A DNA stretch of 44,923 bases from Comamonadaceae bacterium (GCA_947372865.1 CANBVJ010000022.1:1-44923); one strand, 5' to 3'. Positions 17,029-25,416 are shown, counted from the first letter of the stretch. Made by a program: numbers and translations. Notes: generated by a model from the sequence alone, not told the origin.

Positions 17029-18102
17029 ATGAGCCCCTATCTGTTTGCCATACCCGTATTCTTTTTGTTGGTCGCCATTGAGCTGTACGTAGCCCACCGG
17101 CGGGGCGTGCAGGTGTACCGGTTTCAGGACACGCTCACATCCATGAACATTGGCACCGTGAGCCAGTTTGTCAACACCATTGGTGGCGCGATCAGCGTGG
17201 CCATGTACGCCATATTGGTGGAGCGTTTTGGCGCTTTCACCTGGGACACCAGCAACCCGCTGACCTGGGTGCTGGCACTGGTGTTGTATGACTTTTTCTA
17301 TTACTGGGTACACCGCAGCGGCCATGAGGTGAATATTTTGTGGGCGGCGCATGTGGTGCACCACAGCAGCGAAGAGTTCAATATGTCCACCGCCATGCGC
17401 CAGTCGTCCACCGGCTTTTACTTTCGCTGGGTGTTTTATGTGCCGCTGGCTTTGTTGGGGTTTCCGGTGAAGGTGTTTTTGACGGTGGCGGTGATTGACT
17501 TGGTGTACCAGTTTTGGGTGCACACGCGCCTGATCGGGCGCATGGGGTTTTTGGAGCTGTTTTTGGTCACGCCATCGAACCACCGCGTGCACCACGGCCA
17601 AAACGACTACTGCATTGACAAAAACTACGGCGGTATTTTGAGCATATGGGACCGTATGTTTGGCACCTACGCCGACGAGCGCGCCGATGAGCCGCCGATG
17701 TACGGCGTGCGCAAACCGCTGCAGAGCTGGAACCCGGTTTGGGGCAATGTGCACCATTACTTTGCCATCGTGACGCAGGCGCGCGCCACGGCGGGCTGGC
17801 GCAACAAGCTGATGTGCTTTTTTGCCGGGCCGGGCTGGCTGCCGCCCGGGGCGCCGCCAGTGAGCGCCAATTTTGAGGCGGACAAGTTTGTGCGCTTTGC
17901 CACACCCGCGCCCCAGTGGATGGGCCAGGTAGCGCTGGCCGCTACAGTGATTGGCTCGCTGCTGCTGATGTATTTCTTGTTTGCCCAAAAAGGCTTTACG
18001 CCGGTGCAGCGCTTCAGTTTTTCCGGCGCCATGGTACTGGTCTATGGCGCGCTGGGTTACGCCTGGCTGCACCCCCGAGTGCAAGGGGCAGCCCATGTCT
18101 AG
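17029..18102 (+). CDS. sterol desaturase / fatty acid hydroxylase family protein
   Basis: A 357-residue integral membrane di-iron enzyme. The eight-histidine pattern is visible: HRSGH (H95, H99), HVVHH (H108, H111, H112) and HRVHH (H185, H188, H189), each next to hydrophobic segments. The family hydroxylates or desaturates lipids with O2; the layout with a long hydrophobic C-terminal part recalls alkylglycerol monooxygenase-like members. The ATG at 17029 follows GGAG by eight bases. It overlaps the next gene by 8 bp, which suggests coupled translation and a joint role, possibly in membrane lipid modification. No link to purine use is evident. Confidence 0.88.
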   Translation: MSPYLFAIPVFFLLVAIELYVAHRRGVQVYRFQDTLTSMNIGTVSQFVNTIGGAISVAMYAILVERFGAFTWDTSNPLTWVLALVLYDFFYYWVHRSGHEVNILWAAHVVHHSSEEFNMSTAMRQSSTGFYFRWVFYVPLALLGFPVKVFLTVAVIDLVYQFWVHTRLIGRMGFLELFLVTPSNHRVHHGQNDYCIDKNYGGILSIWDRMFGTYADERADEPPMYGVRKPLQSWNPVWGNVHHYFAIVTQARATAGWRNKLMCFFAGPGWLPPGAPPVSANFEADKFVRFATPAPQWMGQVALAATVIGSLLLMYFLFAQKGFTPVQRFSFSGAMVLVYGALGYAWLHPRVQGAAHV

Positions 18103-18694
18103 CATGGCCTACTCCGACGGATTCCTGGCCTTGGTCAGCCTTTGGCTCGCCAGTCGTACGCAGGCGCCGGTCGCCTTGCGCCTTTCCTGCGCATTGTTTG
18201 CCACCGCCGCCGTGCTCGGGGTGTTGCGCTTTTCGGGTCTGTACCCCCTACCGGCTTGGCACCAGTTTGCCTCCATGCTGGGCGCCGTGGCCGCGTTTCC
18301 GCTGCTGGCAGTCGCCATCGTTTGGCCAGATGCGTTGGTGACGCGCAGCACACGGTTTGCCTGGATTTTCATGTGCGTGATGGCGGTGTTGGGCGTGCTG
18401 ATTGTGGGCGCCGGACAAAAGCGCGTGGTGGCCGATGGCTTGGCGCTGGTGTCCGTGATTGCGATGGTCGTGACCCTGGCGCGCGCTGGGCTGTGGCGCG
18501 GCGCGCTGGCCGGCGCCTTGATGCTGGCCGGCCTGGGGCTGTTTGCCGCCAAGGTGGCGGTAGGCGGCTTGTTGGTGCCGGGCGACTTGCTGCACATCGG
18601 CATGGCGCTGGGCCTGCTGGGCTTGGGTACCCTGCCCCGTTGGCCGGAGCATGACGGCGTGTCAACCTATGACCACGGCGTGCCTGTGGCCTGA
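18095..18694 (+). CDS. hypothetical polytopic membrane protein
   Basis: A 199-residue protein with about six hydrophobic helices, starting MSSMAYSDGFLALVSLWLAS. I do not recognise the family. The start at 18095 lies within the last codons of the hydroxylase gene, with AAGGGG just upstream, so the pair is probably translationally coupled. Its stop TGA abuts, without any gap, the stop codon of puuD on the other strand. A partner subunit or carotenoid/lipid-related helper for the hydroxylase is possible; nothing in the sequence proves it. Confidence 0.75.
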   Translation: MSSMAYSDGFLALVSLWLASRTQAPVALRLSCALFATAAVLGVLRFSGLYPLPAWHQFASMLGAVAAFPLLAVAIVWPDALVTRSTRFAWIFMCVMAVLGVLIVGAGQKRVVADGLALVSVIAMVVTLARAGLWRGALAGALMLAGLGLFAAKVAVGGLLVPGDLLHIGMALGLLGLGTLPRWPEHDGVSTYDHGVPVA

Positions 18695-19897
18695 TCAGTC
18701 CAGCTTGGCGCCGCCCTCAAACCAGCGCTTGAGCGTCTCGCGCTCGGCGTCGGTGATCTGGGTGGCGTTGTTCATGGGCATGACGCGGGTCACCACCGCC
18801 TGCTGGTAAATGCCCTGGGCATGGGTGGCCACGGCTTGGGGTGAATCCAGGCGCACGTTTTTCATTTGCACCTGCTCGGCGTGGCAGGGGTAGCAGCGCT
18901 GGGCAAAGATGGGCTGCAGCGTGGCGTAGCCTACGGGCGCGGACGATTGGGCATCGCTCATGGGTCGAGGCGCCGGAGCCAGCGCTACCACCACACCCAC
19001 AATGGCCAGCACACCAGCGGCCGCATACGGCCAGGGATGCGGATTGCGCGCGAGCTTGAAACCGTGGCGGAGCACAAAAAACTGGCGAATGGCCGCGCCC
19101 GCAAACATCATGGCGATCAGTACCAGCCAGTTGTACGGGTTGCTATAGGTAAAGCTGTAGTGGTTGCTAAGCATGGCAAAGAGCACCGGCAGCGTGAAGT
19201 AGGTGTTGTGCACGCTGCGCTGCTTGCCGCGCTTGCCGTGGATGGGGTCCACCGGCTGGTTGGCGCGGATGCTCTCGACCACGGTTTTTTGGCCGGGAAT
19301 GATCCAGAAGAACACGTTGGCGCTCATGCTGGTGGCAATCATGGCGCCCACCAGCAAAAAGGCCGCGCGCCCGGCAAACCAGTGGCAGGCCAACCAGGCC
19401 GCCGCGCACACCAGCAGCGCCACCAGCGCGCCCACAATGCGGTCGCCGCCCGCGCGTTGGCCAAAGATGCGGCACAGCGCGTCATAGGCCAGCCAAAACA
19501 CCACCAAAAAGCCCAGCGCCACAGCCACGGCCGCCTGGGGCGACCAGTCCATCACCGATTTGTCGACCAGGTAGGTACCGGCGTTCCACAAATAGGAAAT
19601 GGTAAACAGCGAAAAGCCGGTCAGCCAGGTGCTATAGCTTTCCCAATAAAACCAGTGCAGGTGGTTGGGCAACTGCGGCGGGCGCACCGCAAACTTGACC
19701 GGGTGATAAAAGCCCCCGCCATGCACCGCCCACAACTCACCGCTAACGCCTTGGCGCTTGAGATCCTCGTCCACAGGCGGCGTGAGGCTGCTGTCCAAGA
19801 ACACAAAATAAAACGACGACCCCACCCAGGCAATGGCCGTAACCACGTGCGCCCAGCGCAAAAGCAAATTGGCCCAATCCAGTAAATACGATTCCAT
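18695..19897 (-). CDS. puuD: membrane urate hydroxylase with C-terminal cytochrome c domain
   Basis: A 400-residue protein matching PuuD, the membrane-bound urate oxidase that converts urate to 5-hydroxyisourate and passes electrons to the respiratory chain instead of to O2 directly. The N-terminal MESYLLDWANLLLRWAHVVTAIAWVGSSFYFVFLD is the family hallmark (described here only in part: key elements HV-TAIAWVGSSFYF). About eight transmembrane helices follow, with histidines that could serve heme or substrate. The C-terminal cytochrome c domain has CYPCH at residues 335-339 and a likely distal Met in VMPMNN. Next gene on the same strand is xdhC upstream; uraH, the following enzyme in the pathway, is 1.5 kb away on the same strand. 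Confidence 0.92.
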   Translation of the reverse strand: MESYLLDWANLLLRWAHVVTAIAWVGSSFYFVFLDSSLTPPVDEDLKRQGVSGELWAVHGGGFYHPVKFAVRPPQLPNHLHWFYWESYSTWLTGFSLFTISYLWNAGTYLVDKSVMDWSPQAAVAVALGFLVVFWLAYDALCRIFGQRAGGDRIVGALVALLVCAAAWLACHWFAGRAAFLLVGAMIATSMSANVFFWIIPGQKTVVESIRANQPVDPIHGKRGKQRSVHNTYFTLPVLFAMLSNHYSFTYSNPYNWLVLIAMMFAGAAIRQFFVLRHGFKLARNPHPWPYAAAGVLAIVGVVVALAPAPRPMSDAQSSAPVGYATLQPIFAQRCYPCHAEQVQMKNVRLDSPQAVATHAQGIYQQAVVTRVMPMNNATQITDAERETLKRWFEGGAKLD

Positions 19898-19961
19898 GCG
19901 GGGGTTCTCCAGTGGGGGAAATTGTAGGCAACGCGGAGCAGTGGACGGTGCTGTGCGCCAC

Positions 19962-20765
19962 CTAAGCAGAAAGTAGCAACAACTGCGCCGCCACCGCCAC
20001 GGCGATCACCTCGGGGCGCTTGTCATGGATGCCCGTTATGCCGATGGGGCAGGTGACGTGCGCCAGTTCGGCTGCGCTAAAACCGCGAGCCTCCAGGCGA
20101 TGGCGAAACGTAGCCCATTTGGTCTTGCTGCCAATCAGGCCAATAAAGGGCAAGTCGCCCTGGGTGCGCTGGCGCAGCAGGCAGGCGTGCACGATGTCCA
20201 GGTCTTCGGCGTGGCTAAAGCTCATGATCAGCACGCTGGACTTGGGCGCCAGATGCGCCACCGCGCCTTGCACCGGATTGGAGTGTTCGCAGTGCGCGCT
20301 GCTGGCCAAATCGGGCGGAAAGGGCTGGTCACGGCTGTCAATCCAGGTCAGGTCCACGGGCAGCAGGCTGAGTACCCGCACCAGGGCCGTGCCAACGTGG
20401 CCGCTGCCAAACAGTGCGACCGGCATCTGCGTCGGGCGCAATTGCAGCGCCAGCGCCGCCTGGTCTTGCGCCGTGACTGGGGTAAACGCCAGGCTCACCT
20501 GGCCGCCACAGCATTGGCCCAGGCTCGGCCCCAACGGATAATGCTCGAGCCGCTCCAGGCTGGGGTTGTGCAGCAATCCGCGGGCGTGGGCGATGGCGTC
20601 GAGTTCCAGGCGACCGCCACCCACGGTAGCCACGGTGGAATCGGCAAAAACTGCCATCCAGGCACCCACTTCGCGCGGCACCGAGCCCTGGGTAGCTTGC
20701 ACGCGCACCAAAATGGCGTTACTGTGCGCCAATTGCGAGAAAAATTGCGCCATCAAACGCTGCAT
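19962..20765 (-). CDS. xdhC: xanthine dehydrogenase accessory protein (Moco insertion/sulfuration)
   Basis: A 267-residue protein of the XdhC/CoxI family. Seen: ATQGSVPREVGAWM near the N terminus, GQCCGGQVSLAF with the paired cysteines implicated in cofactor handling, and a Rossmann-type segment FGSGHVGTALVRVLS before WIDSRD. XdhC binds molybdenum cofactor, promotes its sulfuration and inserts it into XdhB. The ATG at 20765 gives MQRLMAQFF; a start 25 codons upstream has no family support. Located 64 bp upstream of puuD on the same strand, away from xdhAB, so its expression is tied to urate oxidation rather than to the xdhAB transcript. Confidence 0.92.
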   Translation of the reverse strand: MQRLMAQFFSQLAHSNAILVRVQATQGSVPREVGAWMAVFADSTVATVGGGRLELDAIAHARGLLHNPSLERLEHYPLGPSLGQCCGGQVSLAFTPVTAQDQAALALQLRPTQMPVALFGSGHVGTALVRVLSLLPVDLTWIDSRDQPFPPDLASSAHCEHSNPVQGAVAHLAPKSSVLIMSFSHAEDLDIVHACLLRQRTQGDLPFIGLIGSKTKWATFRHRLEARGFSAAELAHVTCPIGITGIHDKRPEVIAVAVAAQLLLLSA

Positions 20766-20824
20766 AGGTAGCCTGGTATGGGGTTTGGGTTCACCATAAA
20801 CACAATCGCTTTCGGAGACACCGT

Positions 20825-21373
20825 ATGACCGTTTTGCCACTTACAACACCCTGGCTGCGCCGCCACGGCAAGGCACTGGGCTGCCTGGCCCTTGCCAGCA
20901 TCATGGCAGGTTGTGCCACTGCGCCCGTGCCGGTGGCGGTCAAGCCGCCAGTGGCCCCAGTCGCCGTGGCGCCCGCGCCGCCCGCCCCGGTGGCGATCGC
21001 TCCCCCTGACGCCGTCGCTTTGCCCACGTACGTGTCGCAAGCAGGCAGCCCGCGCGACTACCGGCGCGACGCCGCCACCCATCTCTACGAACGCCTGCGC
21101 GAGCGCATCTACCAGGGCAAGATGCCCCCGCTGTTGCAAGCCGTGGGCGTGTTGCAGGTCGATATTGACCAGCAAGGCGCCGTCACCGACGTGCGCTGGA
21201 TGCGCGCGCCGCACCACGTGCCCGCCGTGATGGCCGAAATTGAGCGCACCGTGCGGGCGGCAGCGCCCTACCCGGCGCCGGTGCGCATGGGCAAGGTTAC
21301 TTACACCGACACCTGGCTGTGGCACAAGACCGGGCGTTTTCAGCTCGATACATTGTCCGAGGGGCAGCTTTAA
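20825..21373 (+). CDS. lipoprotein with TonB C-terminal-like domain
   Basis: A 182-residue predicted lipoprotein: signal segment followed by lipobox MAGC with Cys at residue 30, then a Pro/Val/Ala-rich linker of about 35 residues and a folded domain from about residue 75. The domain (LLQAVGVLQVDIDQQGAVTDVRWMRAP is its core, in part VGVLQVDIDQQGAVTDV) resembles the beta-beta-alpha-beta C-terminal fold of TonB-like proteins. Divergent from xdhC with 59 bp between and convergent with uraH. Likely anchored in the outer or inner membrane facing the periplasm. No role in purine use can be assigned. Confidence 0.72.
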   Translation: MTVLPLTTPWLRRHGKALGCLALASIMAGCATAPVPVAVKPPVAPVAVAPAPPAPVAIAPPDAVALPTYVSQAGSPRDYRRDAATHLYERLRERIYQGKMPPLLQAVGVLQVDIDQQGAVTDVRWMRAPHHVPAVMAEIERTVRAAAPYPAPVRMGKVTYTDTWLWHKTGRFQLDTLSEGQL

Positions 21374-21412
21374 GGCCTTTGTGGGCGCCATTCGGGCAGA
21401 CGTGCGTGCCAC

Positions 21413-21772
21413 CTAGGATCCACGGTAGGTGGAATAACTCCAGGGGCTGACCAAGAGCGGCACGTGGTAGTGCTGACTGACGTCAGCCACGCCAAAGTCC
21501 AGACTGACCTGGTCTAAAAACGGCGGCTCCGGCAGCTCCACGCCGCGCGCACGAAAGTAGGCGGCCACGCCAAACACCAAGCGGTACGTGCCTTTTTGCA
21601 GGCTTTTCGTATCAAACAACAGACCGTCGGGGTTGCGGCCATCGGCGTTGAGCACAAAGCGCTTGACCAAAGTGGCCGCTCCGTCCGGCGCCGATGTGGT
21701 GTACAGCGCCACAGCCATGCCTGCAGCGGGGCTGCCGTGCATGGTGTCCAAAACGTGGGTACTCAGGCCCAT
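21413..21772 (-). CDS. uraH: 5-hydroxyisourate hydrolase (transthyretin-like)
   Basis: A 119-residue transthyretin-related protein. The N-terminal LSTHVLDTMHGSPAAGM and the C-terminal tetrapeptide YRGS are the family signatures; the catalytic set is His in STHVLD, Arg in the central strand, a second His in the HYHVPLL segment and the terminal YRGS. It hydrolyses 5-hydroxyisourate, the product of PuuD, to OHCU. The next enzyme, OHCU decarboxylase, is not in the window. Monocistronic by appearance, 178 bp from the divergent ABC transporter operon. Confidence 0.95.
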   Translation of the reverse strand: MGLSTHVLDTMHGSPAAGMAVALYTTSAPDGAATLVKRFVLNADGRNPDGLLFDTKSLQKGTYRLVFGVAAYFRARGVELPEPPFLDQVSLDFGVADVSQHYHVPLLVSPWSYSTYRGS

Positions 21773-21950
21773 AGCGGGTATCCTTCAAAAAGGGGTTGGC
21801 GAATTGCCAGAAAGTGTATGCAGTTTTACTGCCGCTTAGGTCCAGAGACTGGAAAATGACGGACCCTGGATTCAACGCCATTGTGTGCAGTTCAATAGCT
21901 TAGGCACTGAATTTGCTTGTCAAAAAATAAATCGACCCGCAAGGACTCTC

Positions 21951-22979
21951 ATGAAAAAGCGACATTTTTCCCGCGCCGCAGTGCTGGCCGCCGCCAGCTT
22001 GGGCGCCAGCATAGCCATGGCGCAAACTACGCCCATCAAGTTCCAGCTCGACTGGCGCTTTGAGGGCCCTGCAGCTCTGCTTCTGACACCGGCGGCCAAG
22101 GGCTACTTCAAGGAAGCCAAGCTCGACGTGACCATTGACGCGGGCAACGGCTCGGGCGGCACGGTCACGCGGGTGGCGTCCGGCGCTTACGACATGGGCT
22201 TTGCCGACACCGCCGCGCTTATGGAGTTCCACGCCAACAACGCCGACGCGCCCAACAAGCCGGTGGCGGTAATGATGGTGTACAACGACACGCCGGCCTC
22301 GGTGATGGCTTTAAAGAAGTCCGGCATCAAGACGCCAGCCGATTTGAGCGGCAAAAAACTCGGCGCGCCCGTGTTTGACGCCGGTCGGCGCGCGTTTCCG
22401 ATTTTTGCCAAGGCCAATACGGTAAGCGGCGTGCAATGGATTGCCATGGATCCGCCGCTGCGCGAAACCATGCTTGCGCGCGGGGACGTGGATGCGATTA
22501 CCGGCTTTACCTTCACGTCGTTACTAAACCTGGAGGCGCGTGGCGTCAAGGCGGAAGAAGTGGTGGTGCTGCCCTACCCGGCTTATGGCGTCAAGCTGTA
22601 CGGCAACGCCATCATCGCTTCGCCCAAGCTCATCAAAGAAAACCCGGCTGCCATCAAAGCCTTTTTGGCTGCGTTTGCCAAGGGCATGAAAGACGTGATC
22701 GGGAACCCGGCGTCTGCCGTGGCTGACGTCAAGGCGCGTGACGGCATCATCAACGCCGACCTGGAAACCCGCCGCCTGCAGCTCGCCATTGACACCGCCA
22801 TCAACAGCGCCAACGCCCGCGCTGAGGGCTTTGGCCAGGTCAACGGACCGCGCCTGGCGCTGATGGCCTCGCAGGTCTCAGACGCTTTCAACACCAAAAC
22901 CCGCATCAACCCGGACGCGGTGTGGAACCCGAGCTTTTTGCCGTCCAAGGCCGAACTCAACGTCTTGCCCAAGAAATAA
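21951..22979 (+). CDS. ABC transporter substrate-binding protein, NitT/TauT (SsuA/THI5-like) type
   Basis: A 342-residue periplasmic protein with an N-terminal signal peptide MKKRHFSRAAVLAAASLGAS ending at AMA-Q. The body (KFQLDWRFEGPAALLLTPAA, GYFKEAKLDVTIDAGNGSG, GAYDMGFADTAAL) follows the pattern of NMT1/THI5-like binding proteins that carry sulfonates, pyrimidine precursors, nitrate or similar small ligands. The ATG at 21951 is preceded by AAGGACTCTC. First gene of a three-gene importer operon with ATPase and permease. The neighbours uraH, puuD and xdhC suggest a purine breakdown product such as urate or allantoin as ligand, which is inference. Confidence 0.88.
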   Translation: MKKRHFSRAAVLAAASLGASIAMAQTTPIKFQLDWRFEGPAALLLTPAAKGYFKEAKLDVTIDAGNGSGGTVTRVASGAYDMGFADTAALMEFHANNADAPNKPVAVMMVYNDTPASVMALKKSGIKTPADLSGKKLGAPVFDAGRRAFPIFAKANTVSGVQWIAMDPPLRETMLARGDVDAITGFTFTSLLNLEARGVKAEEVVVLPYPAYGVKLYGNAIIASPKLIKENPAAIKAFLAAFAKGMKDVIGNPASAVADVKARDGIINADLETRRLQLAIDTAINSANARAEGFGQVNGPRLALMASQVSDAFNTKTRINPDAVWNPSFLPSKAELNVLPKK

Positions 22980-22996
22980 ACCTAGTCGCGCGCACC

Positions 22997-23833
22997 ATGA
23001 ACAATGCTGATCCCGGCTGGTTTGTTGATTTTCAGGATGTCTGGCTCGCCTACAACGCCGAGCTGCAGGCCCAGAACCACTTTGCGGTGGAGGCGATTGA
23101 CCTCAAGGTACGCCAAGGTGAGTTCATTGCCATCGTCGGGCCCTCGGGCTGCGGCAAATCCACCTTCATGAAGCTGGCCACGGGCCTGAAGATGCCGTCC
23201 AAAGGCCGCATCATGATTGACGGCGCGCCAGTGACCGGGCCGCTCAAAATCTCGGGCATGTCGTTTCAGGCGCCTTCGCTCTTGCCGTGGCGCACCACGG
23301 TGGACAACGTGCTGCTGCCGCTCGAAATCGTGGAGCCCTACCGCAGCAACTTCAAAGCCAAGCGCAAAGAATACGAGCAGCGCGCCCGCGCGCTCTTGCA
23401 AAAAGTGGGCTTGGGGGGCTACGAGGACAAATTCCCCTGGCAGCTCTCGGGCGGCATGCAGCAGCGCGCCAGCATTTGCCGCGCGCTGATCCACGAACCC
23501 AAGATGCTGCTGCTGGACGAACCCTTTGGCGCGCTGGACGCCTTCACGCGTGAAGACCTGTGGTGCATCCTGCGCGACCTGTGGACCGAGCAGCAGTTCA
23601 ACGTGATTTTGGTGACGCACGACCTGCGTGAATCGGTGTTTCTGGCCGACACGGTGTATGTGATGAGCAAGAGTCCGGGCCGCTTTGTGGTCAAACGCCA
23701 CATAGATCTGCCACGCCCGCGCGACCTGGAGCTAACCTACACCCGGGAATTCACCGATATCGTGCACGAGCTGCGCGGCCACATCGGCGCCACGCGCAAT
23801 AACCAAGCCACCGCCGCCGGGAGCGCGCCATGA
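22997..23833 (+). CDS. ABC transporter ATP-binding protein, NitT/TauT type
   Basis: A 278-residue nucleotide-binding subunit. Walker A is GPSGCGKST, the signature LSGGMQQRASICRAL, and Walker B MLLLDEPFGALDAFTRE followed by the switch His in VTHDLRE. This combination is typical of SsuB/TauB/NrtD-like ATPases. The ATG at 22997 lies 17 bp after the binding-protein stop; the 75 bases of open frame before it overlap the previous gene. Its stop overlaps the permease start (ATGA). Energises import together with the permease at 23830-24597. Confidence 0.93.
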   Translation: MNNADPGWFVDFQDVWLAYNAELQAQNHFAVEAIDLKVRQGEFIAIVGPSGCGKSTFMKLATGLKMPSKGRIMIDGAPVTGPLKISGMSFQAPSLLPWRTTVDNVLLPLEIVEPYRSNFKAKRKEYEQRARALLQKVGLGGYEDKFPWQLSGGMQQRASICRALIHEPKMLLLDEPFGALDAFTREDLWCILRDLWTEQQFNVILVTHDLRESVFLADTVYVMSKSPGRFVVKRHIDLPRPRDLELTYTREFTDIVHELRGHIGATRNNQATAAGSAP

Positions 23834-24597
23834 CGCAAAAACAACTCGAAACCTGGTCGCCCTGGGTGCTGCTGCTGGCGGTGTTGCTGCTGTGGCAGGC
23901 GATCTGCAGCGCGTTTGCGGTATCCGAATTCATTTTTCCCAGCCCGTCGCGCATCGCCACCCAGTTTTGGGAATACCGGGGTTTGATAGGTGGCCACGCC
24001 TGGCGCACGTTTTGGGTGACGATGGTGGGTTTTGGCATTGCCATTGTGGTGGGCGTGCTGCTGGGTTTTGTGATTGGCAGCTCGCGCCTGGCCTATGCGG
24101 CCGTGTACCCGCTGATGACGGCGTTTAACGCTTTGCCCAAGGCGGCGTTTGTGCCAATTTTGGTGGTGTGGTTTGGCATTGGCGCGGGACCGGCGATTCT
24201 GACGGCGTTTTTGATCAGCTTTTTTCCCATCATGGTCAACATCGCCACCGGCCTGGCCACGCTGGAGCCTGAGCTGGAAGACGTGCTGCGCGTGCTGGGC
24301 GCCAAGCGCTGGGATGTGCTTGTCAAAGTGGGGCTGCCGCGGTCCATGCCTTACTTTTATGGTTCGCTCAAAGTGGCCATCACGCTGGCCTTTGTGGGCA
24401 CCACGGTGTCCGAGATGACGGCGGCCAACGAAGGCATTGGCTATCTTCTGATCTCGGCCGGGTCGGCCATGCAAATGGGCCTGGCTTTTGCCGGACTGCT
24501 GGTGGTGGGCGCCATGGCCATGGCCATGTACGAGCTGTTCAGCTTTATTGAGAAGCGCACCACGGGCTGGGCGCACCGGGGTTCGCAGGGGGCTTAA
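23830..24597 (+). CDS. ABC transporter permease, NitT/TauT type
   Basis: A 255-residue inner-membrane protein with six predicted helices. The cytoplasmic coupling loop is visible around ELEDVLRVLGAKRWDVLVKVGLP, matching the EAA motif of this permease class, and FIFPSPSRIATQFW near the N terminus is the usual P-SP pattern of SsuC/TauC proteins. The start ATG overlaps the ATPase stop codon. Last gene of the importer operon. Confidence 0.93.
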   Translation: MTQKQLETWSPWVLLLAVLLLWQAICSAFAVSEFIFPSPSRIATQFWEYRGLIGGHAWRTFWVTMVGFGIAIVVGVLLGFVIGSSRLAYAAVYPLMTAFNALPKAAFVPILVVWFGIGAGPAILTAFLISFFPIMVNIATGLATLEPELEDVLRVLGAKRWDVLVKVGLPRSMPYFYGSLKVAITLAFVGTTVSEMTAANEGIGYLLISAGSAMQMGLAFAGLLVVGAMAMAMYELFSFIEKRTTGWAHRGSQGA

Positions 24598-24615
24598 GCG
24601 GCCTTGCGGTCGCTT
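24596..24615 (+). terminator. possible weak hairpin after the ABC importer operon
   Basis: AAGCGGCC and GGTCGCTT pair around TTGC with one G-U pair, starting at the stop codon of the permease gene. There is no T-run after it, so termination is uncertain; it may simply stabilise the 3' end. Confidence 0.3.
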
Positions 24616-24655
24616 TCAAACGCGTGCATCAAACGCGGAAATTGCTGAATACGAC

Positions 24656-24689
24656 ATATTCGCAGTCAATTCAAGGCTTTTGCGAATAT
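24656..24689. promoter_or_regulatory. inverted repeat upstream of the ion-channel operon
   Basis: ATATTCGCA (24656-24664) and TGCGAATAT (24681-24689) form a perfect 9-bp inverted repeat with 16 bp between, so that the half-site centres are 25 bp apart. It lies about 75-110 bp before the first gene of the channel operon in the only sizeable gap. TATCAT at 24687-24692 could be a -10 element overlapping the right half. This looks like an operator for a dimeric regulator. Confidence 0.5.
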
Positions 24690-24763
24690 CATAAAGTGCT
24701 GAACTGTGCACTGCGCTGCCGCAATGGCCCGCGCAGTAATAAGGACCCCTGTTGGAGCGACCC

Positions 24764-25408
24764 ATGAATGAACCGGTGGAATCAATAGCCACATCACCCA
24801 AGCTTCGGCTTTTACCGGGCGATTACGCCTTTTTGACCCTGATGGTCGTGGTGCTGATTTCTGTGACCTGGATTGGCATCCTGGCCTATGAAGAGGGGCT
24901 CAAAACCGAGGGCACCAAACGCAACGGTGAAGCCTGGGCCGCCTGGATGACCGAAGCCGGCACCAAACGCCTGGACGCTGACTACGAAATTGCCGCATGT
25001 GGCGGTGTTACCCACGGGGCACCGGCAGGCGCCGCCGATGCGCCCGATACGCCAAGTGAAGGCGCCGATGCTGTGCCTGAAAAAGCCGCGACGCCCGCTG
25101 CCGCGCCCGAGGCCGCAAGCTGGGGCACCTGCTTTAAATACCTGCAAACCCATGCACCGCTCAAAGACTTGCGCAACCCTTTTACTGATGAGGCACCCAA
25201 ATTTGAGGCTGCCTGTAATCCGTCAGACCACGGTCTGGCCGGCGCCATCATCCTGGAAAAACTGGTTCCCACCCCACCGGGGTCTTCCACACCTTTTGTG
25301 GTTTCGCAATTGGTGGTCAGCGACCCAATTGGCGCCAGGCTCCAATTGCGCCTGACCGTGTGCGACAAGGGTGGCGACGGCATCAAAGTCAGCGAATTTG
25401 AATTCTGA
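24764..25408 (+). CDS. single-pass membrane protein with four-Cys extracytoplasmic domain
   Basis: A 214-residue protein of no recognised family. One hydrophobic helix at about 22-41 (AFLTLMVVVLISVTWIGILA) follows a basic stretch K13-R15, which predicts N-in, C-out topology. The outer part has an acidic, Ala/Pro-rich linker (about 85-118) and four cysteines at 79, 123, 151 and 200, suitable for two disulfides. The ATG at 24764 follows GGAG at good distance; a TTG four codons upstream is less likely. It is the first gene of an operon with three voltage-sensor channels and ends 8 bp before the first of them. An auxiliary or sensing subunit for those channels is the obvious hypothesis, unproven. 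Confidence 0.78.
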   Translation: MNEPVESIATSPKLRLLPGDYAFLTLMVVVLISVTWIGILAYEEGLKTEGTKRNGEAWAAWMTEAGTKRLDADYEIAACGGVTHGAPAGAADAPDTPSEGADAVPEKAATPAAAPEAASWGTCFKYLQTHAPLKDLRNPFTDEAPKFEAACNPSDHGLAGAIILEKLVPTPPGSSTPFVVSQLVVSDPIGARLQLRLTVCDKGGDGIKVSEFEF

Positions 25409-25416
25409 GGCCCACC

